From: Opitutia bacterium
GTDB taxonomy: Bacteria; Verrucomicrobiota; Verrucomicrobiia; Opitutales; Opitutaceae
Assembly: GCA_003153035.1 (NCBI GenBank)
Contig: PMBT01000052.1
Coordinates: 45,974-85,223 of the forward strand
Length of the DNA stretch: 39,250 nt
Direction of reading: 5' to 3'
Below the pieces are notes generated by a model. That model made no database searches, was not told where the DNA came from, and worked only from the letters and a program-made list of their open reading frames with translations. Shown here piece by piece: positions 35,735-39,250 of this stretch (position 1 is the first letter of the stretch; the number at the start of each line of letters is the position of its first letter). The translations under genes were made by a program, and so were the position numbers.

Positions 35735-36649
35735 ATGAGCTTCCGCATCGGAGTCGATGGCGGTGGGACCAAGACCGAGTGCATTTTGCTCGACGGGCTC
35801 GGCGCCGTCGCGGCGCGCCATACGGCCCCGGGCTGTAATCCCAACCTGGTCGGTCCGGAACGCGCGCGGGCAGTTTTCCTCGCAGCGCTTCGGACGATGC
35901 TGGCGAACGCCGGCGTCGGAGTCTCCCCGCCCGAGATCGCGGCGACCCTGCTCTGCATGGCAGGAAACTCCTCGTTTTGGGGGGAGACTGCCACCACCAT
36001 GACCGGTTTCGGAAAGGTGACCACCGCGTCAGATTCCCTGCCCGTGCTCGAACTCGCCACCAGCGGGGCGCCCGGCCTGGTCCTCCACGCCGGCACCGGG
36101 TCGTTCGTCACGGCCCGCGCACCCGATGGGTCGGTTCATTATGCCGGCGGACTTGGCTGGCGCTTCGGCGATGCGGGCGGCGGGTACGATCTCGGCCGCC
36201 GCGGCATCGCCCGGGCGCTGCTCGAACTCCAAGGCTGGGCGGAGCGCACCGCCCTCGCCGAGGCCCTCTGCCAGCACACGGGGGCGGCGGACTACGCCGC
36301 CAATTCGCGGATCCTCTACTCCTCGGCGGACCCCGGCCCGAGCATTGTCGCGTTCGCTTCCCGTGTGGCCGACCTGGCCGGCGAGGGCTGCCGTCCGGCG
36401 CAACAAGTCATTGCCCAATCCCTTTCCGAACTCGCGGCGTTGGTGAACGCGGTGCTGCCGCGCCTGTTCCCGCTCGCCACTGCGGACGCGAGGGTTCCTT
36501 GCGGGGTGAGCGGCGCCCTCCTGAACCGTCCGCCCTGCCTTTACACGTTGCACGCCCTCGCGGCCACGCACGCCTGGCCCTTCCGGTTGCAGGCCGTCAC
36601 CGAGCCGCCGATCGAGGGCGTGCGCCGGTTGCTGCTGAAGATGAGCTGA
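35735..36649 (+). CDS. BadF/BadG/BcrA/BcrD-type ATPase / N-acetylglucosamine kinase-like
   Basis: FRIGVDGGGTKTECILLDGLGAVAARHTAPGCNPNLVG; LHAGTGSFVTARAPDGSVHYAGGLGWRFGDAGGGYDLGRRGIARALLELQG. Confidence 0.92.
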   Translation: MSFRIGVDGGGTKTECILLDGLGAVAARHTAPGCNPNLVGPERARAVFLAALRTMLANAGVGVSPPEIAATLLCMAGNSSFWGETATTMTGFGKVTTASDSLPVLELATSGAPGLVLHAGTGSFVTARAPDGSVHYAGGLGWRFGDAGGGYDLGRRGIARALLELQGWAERTALAEALCQHTGAADYAANSRILYSSADPGPSIVAFASRVADLAGEGCRPAQQVIAQSLSELAALVNAVLPRLFPLATADARVPCGVSGALLNRPPCLYTLHALAATHAWPFRLQAVTEPPIEGVRRLLLKMS

Positions 36650-36718
36650 GATCCCCGGGACTGCGTTGGCCGCGAAGTGCGGGTTTGCCTGGGCGCCGCG
36701 CATCACTACCCTCCCCTC

Positions 36719-37804
36719 ATGGCCGCCGACGCGGAGAACATCGCCCCGACACAGAAGAAGCCGAGCTACCCGGTCATCGACGAGCTCCGCTCCTACCTGC
36801 GTCGCTACCGGCGCGATCGCGATCTGCCCGTTACCTACGAACGGCTCCGCAACTTTCAGGAGACGGCGCCACTCATCGACGCCGACGGCCGCGCCACGCT
36901 CTGGGAGACCGTGGCTTATCACGCAGAGGAGATGCGCGTGCTCAATGAGGACCTCAAGCGCATCTACGCCCTCCTCAAGGTCGACGGCGACTTCTCGGTC
37001 ATGACCCACCTGTACATCGACCGCATCGACTTCTGCTCCTTCGGCAACTCCCAGCCGTTCCGCATCCGGATTGTCAACGCCTACAACGACAACCCGGACT
37101 ATTTCTACATCAAGAAGGCCGACGCCTCCCGCGTGTACGGACTGGAGCTCGAACACCTGCTCTCGCCCAACCGCCTCAGCTTTCTCACCTCCGGCCGCAT
37201 GCTGGTCGAGGAGCACATCCCCGGCATCCCCGGCGACGTTTTCACCGAGCGCTGGCTGCACCACAGCGACTTCAAACCCATCCGCGTGGCCAAGGAGCTC
37301 GTGAAGTTCAACGAGCGCTGCTTCGTCCGGCTGCTGGGCGACATGCGCGCCTACAATTTCGTTGTGATCGTCATGCCCGACTTCGAGGACGCGCAGATCC
37401 GCATCCGGGCGATGGATTTCGATCAGCAATCGTACAACGGCCGAAAGAACTTCTACCTGCCGCAGTTCTTCAAGGAGAACCGGCCGCTGGCCCTCTACTG
37501 CCTCCAGCACCTTCGCTACGAGACCTCGCTGCAATACCAGCGCGAGGAACAGACGCTCATGCTCCAGCGCAGCGAGATCGCGGCCCACCGCCTCGGCTAC
37601 CTGCTGCAGATCATGGCCCGGGACCGCATCGCGCCGGATGAGAAAGTCCATCAGCTCCGCGAGAGCCTGGCCGAGCACTTCCACTCCGATCATTACCTGC
37701 GCTGCCAGACGATGGGCGAGCTCGTGCGTGAAAACCTCGAGACCCTCCGGCGGAACATCAGCCGTCCCATCGCGCCGCCGGCCGGCCAGGAGGAACTCGC
37801 CTGA
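36719..37804 (+). CDS. Hypothetical protein with putative protein-kinase-like fold
   Basis: Start MAADAENIAPTQ. Ordered motifs YFYIKKADASR, LELEHLL, MLVEEHIPGIPGDVF, LGDMRAYNFVVIV, IRAMDFDQQSYNG resemble beta3 Lys, alphaC Glu, hinge, catalytic loop and a DFG-like DFD. Confidence 0.8.
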   Translation: MAADAENIAPTQKKPSYPVIDELRSYLRRYRRDRDLPVTYERLRNFQETAPLIDADGRATLWETVAYHAEEMRVLNEDLKRIYALLKVDGDFSVMTHLYIDRIDFCSFGNSQPFRIRIVNAYNDNPDYFYIKKADASRVYGLELEHLLSPNRLSFLTSGRMLVEEHIPGIPGDVFTERWLHHSDFKPIRVAKELVKFNERCFVRLLGDMRAYNFVVIVMPDFEDAQIRIRAMDFDQQSYNGRKNFYLPQFFKENRPLALYCLQHLRYETSLQYQREEQTLMLQRSEIAAHRLGYLLQIMARDRIAPDEKVHQLRESLAEHFHSDHYLRCQTMGELVRENLETLRRNISRPIAPPAGQEELA

Positions 37805-37878
37805 CCCGGCCCGCACCTTTCACGGTCTCGACCGTTGCTGCGATCAACTGCCTGGCTCCAGTTCACCGACCAATCTTT

Positions 37879-38022
37879 TGTCAACTAAGGCGTGTCTTCA
37901 AAATGTCATTGCGAGGGGCCGCGCTGAGCGAGGCACTGAAGTAATCCAGCTGGATCGCCGCGGCCCGCGCAGCGGGCCTCGCGATGACACGGCGTTTTGA
38001 AGACACGCCCTAATAGTTGACA
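37879..38022. repeat. Nested MITE-like palindromic element (outer TIRs plus inner family A repeat)
   Basis: Outer arms TGTCAACTAAGGCGTGTCTTCAAAA (37879-) and TTTTGAAGACACGCCCTAATAGTTGACA (ending 38022) flank GTCATTGCGAGG...ATCCAGCTGGAT...CCTCGCGATGAC (37905-37988). No ORF of plausible function inside. Confidence 0.88.
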
Positions 38023-38079
38023 TGTGGGTGGAGGCTCCCGGGAACGTCGGTTGCACCACGATTCTGGGCGCATTCATGG

Positions 38080-38112
38080 AGGGCGCTCTGCTGGCCAGCA
38101 GAGTCGCGCCCT
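38080..38112. repeat. Palindromic repeat family B, copy 2
   Basis: AGGGCG-CTCTGCTGGCCAGCAGAG-tcg-CGCCCT; the 18-bp core 38086-38103 is a perfect palindrome. Confidence 0.82.
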
Positions 38113-38172
38113 TCGAATGGGGAGTAGCGGGCCTGCGCCTCTCCGATTCTCCCCAGATGTTCCGGCCAGCCT

Positions 38173-38343
38173 CTATCTTTTCTTGAGTTTCTTGAGCAGG
38201 GCCTTGGCCTCGGGACTGACCGCGCCGCAGCCTTCGTTTCCGCAGCCCGGGTGGCCGCGTTTCGCCAGCCCGCGCCACAGGAGCCAGCCTGCGGTCAGCG
38301 CGACGATTCCAAGCGCGGCGATGGTCTGTTGACCCGGGGTCAT
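38173..38343 (-). CDS. FeoB-associated Cys-rich small membrane protein
   Basis: Hand-translated 56 aa ORF absent from the supplied track: MTPGQQTIAALGIVALTAGWLLWRGLAKRGHPGCGNEGCGAVSPEAKALLKKLKKR; one TM helix followed by a CGNEGC motif and basic tail, directly downstream of feoB. Confidence 0.85.
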   Translation of the reverse strand: MTPGQQTIAALGIVALTAGWLLWRGLAKRGHPGCGNEGCGAVSPEAKALLKKLKKR

Positions 38344-38392
38344 GGGCGCACTCTAGGCCAGTTGGGTCCAGTTGTCATTTTGCGGGGTGATT

Positions 38393-39250
38393 TTAGAAAC
38401 CGAACGCGCGCCCGGCCTGGTACACCACCAGGCAAACCAGCCAAGCCGTGCCCGTCATGTAGGCGATCTGGAAAAGCGGCCAGCGCCACGAGTTGGTCTC
38501 GCGCTTCACGACGGCCACCGTGCTCATGCATTGCATCGCGAAGACGTAGTAGATCATCAGGGTGAGGCAGACGAGCGGGGTGAAGAGCGGCGCGCCCCCC
38601 GGCCACCGCGCCTGCCGCAGCGCCGTGCGCAGCGGCGTGGGGCTCTTGCCGCCCGCATCCTCGACCCCGAAGACCACTCCCATCGAGCTCACGAAGACTT
38701 CGCGCGCCGCGAAGGAGGTGATCAGGCCGATTCCGATGCGCCAGTCAAAACCGAGCGGCTTGATCACCGGTTCGAGCACCCGGCCCGCGGCGCCGGCAAG
38801 GCTGTGGGTGATTTGCGCCTGCGGTGTCACCGCAGCCGACGACTTGGGATAGGTCGTCAGGAACCACAGCAGGATCGAGATGCCGAGGATGATCGTGCCA
38901 GCGCGGCGCAGGAACAGGCCGGCCCGTTCCAGCATGTGGAACAGCACGTCCTTCATCCGGGGCAGACGGTAGGATGGCAGTTCCATAATCATGAGCGGCG
39001 GCTCGCCCTTGAGCAGGTAATTCTTGAACAGCCACGCGAAGCCAAACGCACCGAGTGTGCCCAGCGCATACATCAGCAGCATGAGTCCGACCTTGGCGCC
39101 CACGGTCACGCGGTCGTCCGGCAGCAGCGCGGCGATCATCAGCAGGTAGACGGGAAGGCGCGCCGAGCAGCTCATCAGCGGCGCCACCAGGATGGTTACC
39201 AGGCGATCCTTGGGGTCCTCGATCGTGCGCGTGGCCATGATGCCCGGGAT
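38393..39250 (-). CDS. feoB: Ferrous iron transport protein B, C-terminal part (truncated by window edge)
   Basis: IPGIMATRTIEDPKDRLVTILVAPLMSCSARLPVYLLMIAALLP, GEPPLMIMELPSYRLPRMKDVLFHMLERAGLFLRRAGTIIL, SFAAREVFVSSMGVVFG. The frame continues past the ATG at 39238 to the window end. Confidence 0.96.
   Translation of the reverse strand: MPGIMATRTIEDPKDRLVTILVAPLMSCSARLPVYLLMIAALLPDDRVTVGAKVGLMLLMYALGTLGAFGFAWLFKNYLLKGEPPLMIMELPSYRLPRMKDVLFHMLERAGLFLRRAGTIILGISILLWFLTTYPKSSAAVTPQAQITHSLAGAAGRVLEPVIKPLGFDWRIGIGLITSFAAREVFVSSMGVVFGVEDAGGKSPTPLRTALRQARWPGGAPLFTPLVCLTLMIYYVFAMQCMSTVAVVKRETNSWRWPLFQIAYMTGTAWLVCLVVYQAGRAFGF

Noticed and set aside
34954-36111. 385-aa minus-strand ORF opposite the SIS and kinase genes
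   Set aside because: Shadow ORF with no recognisable domain.
36029-37816. 595-aa minus-strand ORF opposite the BadF kinase and kinase-like gene
   Set aside because: Antisense shadow, V/E/L/H/D-rich; the plus-strand frames have coherent domain motifs and starts.
1-39250. CRISPR array, prophage, restriction-modification or other recognisable defence cluster
   Set aside because: No regularly spaced direct repeats and no Cas, phage structural, methyltransferase-endonuclease or defence-type gene sets were seen; only two small TA pairs.

Overview
GC-rich bacterial chromosomal window. Verrucomicrobia/Opitutaceae-like origin is my impression only and I did not verify it. Contents in order: (i) a sugar catabolism segment (TIM-barrel isomerase cut by the window edge, plus two Gfo/Idh/MocA oxidoreductases); (ii) a RelBE-like toxin-antitoxin pair, xseA and a TVP38/VTT membrane protein; (iii) a large surface-polysaccharide/glycosylation region at about 6.2-28.6 kb, with two O-antigen ligase/polymerase-like proteins (one with a C-terminal repeat-like extension), a polyprenyl-phosphate sugar transferase, three GT-C-like membrane proteins, four GT2 glycosyltransferases, a methyltransferase, a flippase, a hexapeptide acyltransferase, a DegT/DnrJ aminotransferase, a VapBC-like pair and a membrane-embedded spermidine-synthase-like protein; (iv) a type IV pilin-like gene, rsfS, nadD and tRNA-Leu(UAA); (v) a DUF486-like membrane protein, a nucleoside deoxyribosyltransferase-like protein, upp, a DUF481-like outer membrane protein, an RlmI-like methyltransferase, a SIS-domain protein, a BadF/BcrA-type kinase, and a conserved-looking hypothetical with apparent protein-kinase-like motifs; (vi) the 3' part of feoB and a small FeoB-associated Cys-rich protein that is missing from the ORF track. 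Structure beyond the genes includes several families of palindromic intergenic repeats: a nested MITE-like element at 37.88-38.02 kb, with a copy of its core at 8.77 kb and a possible end-to-end remnant at 11.90 kb; a second hairpin family at 29.3 and 38.1 kb; and a 59-bp nested hairpin at 6.1 kb. No CRISPR array or autonomous transposase was seen.
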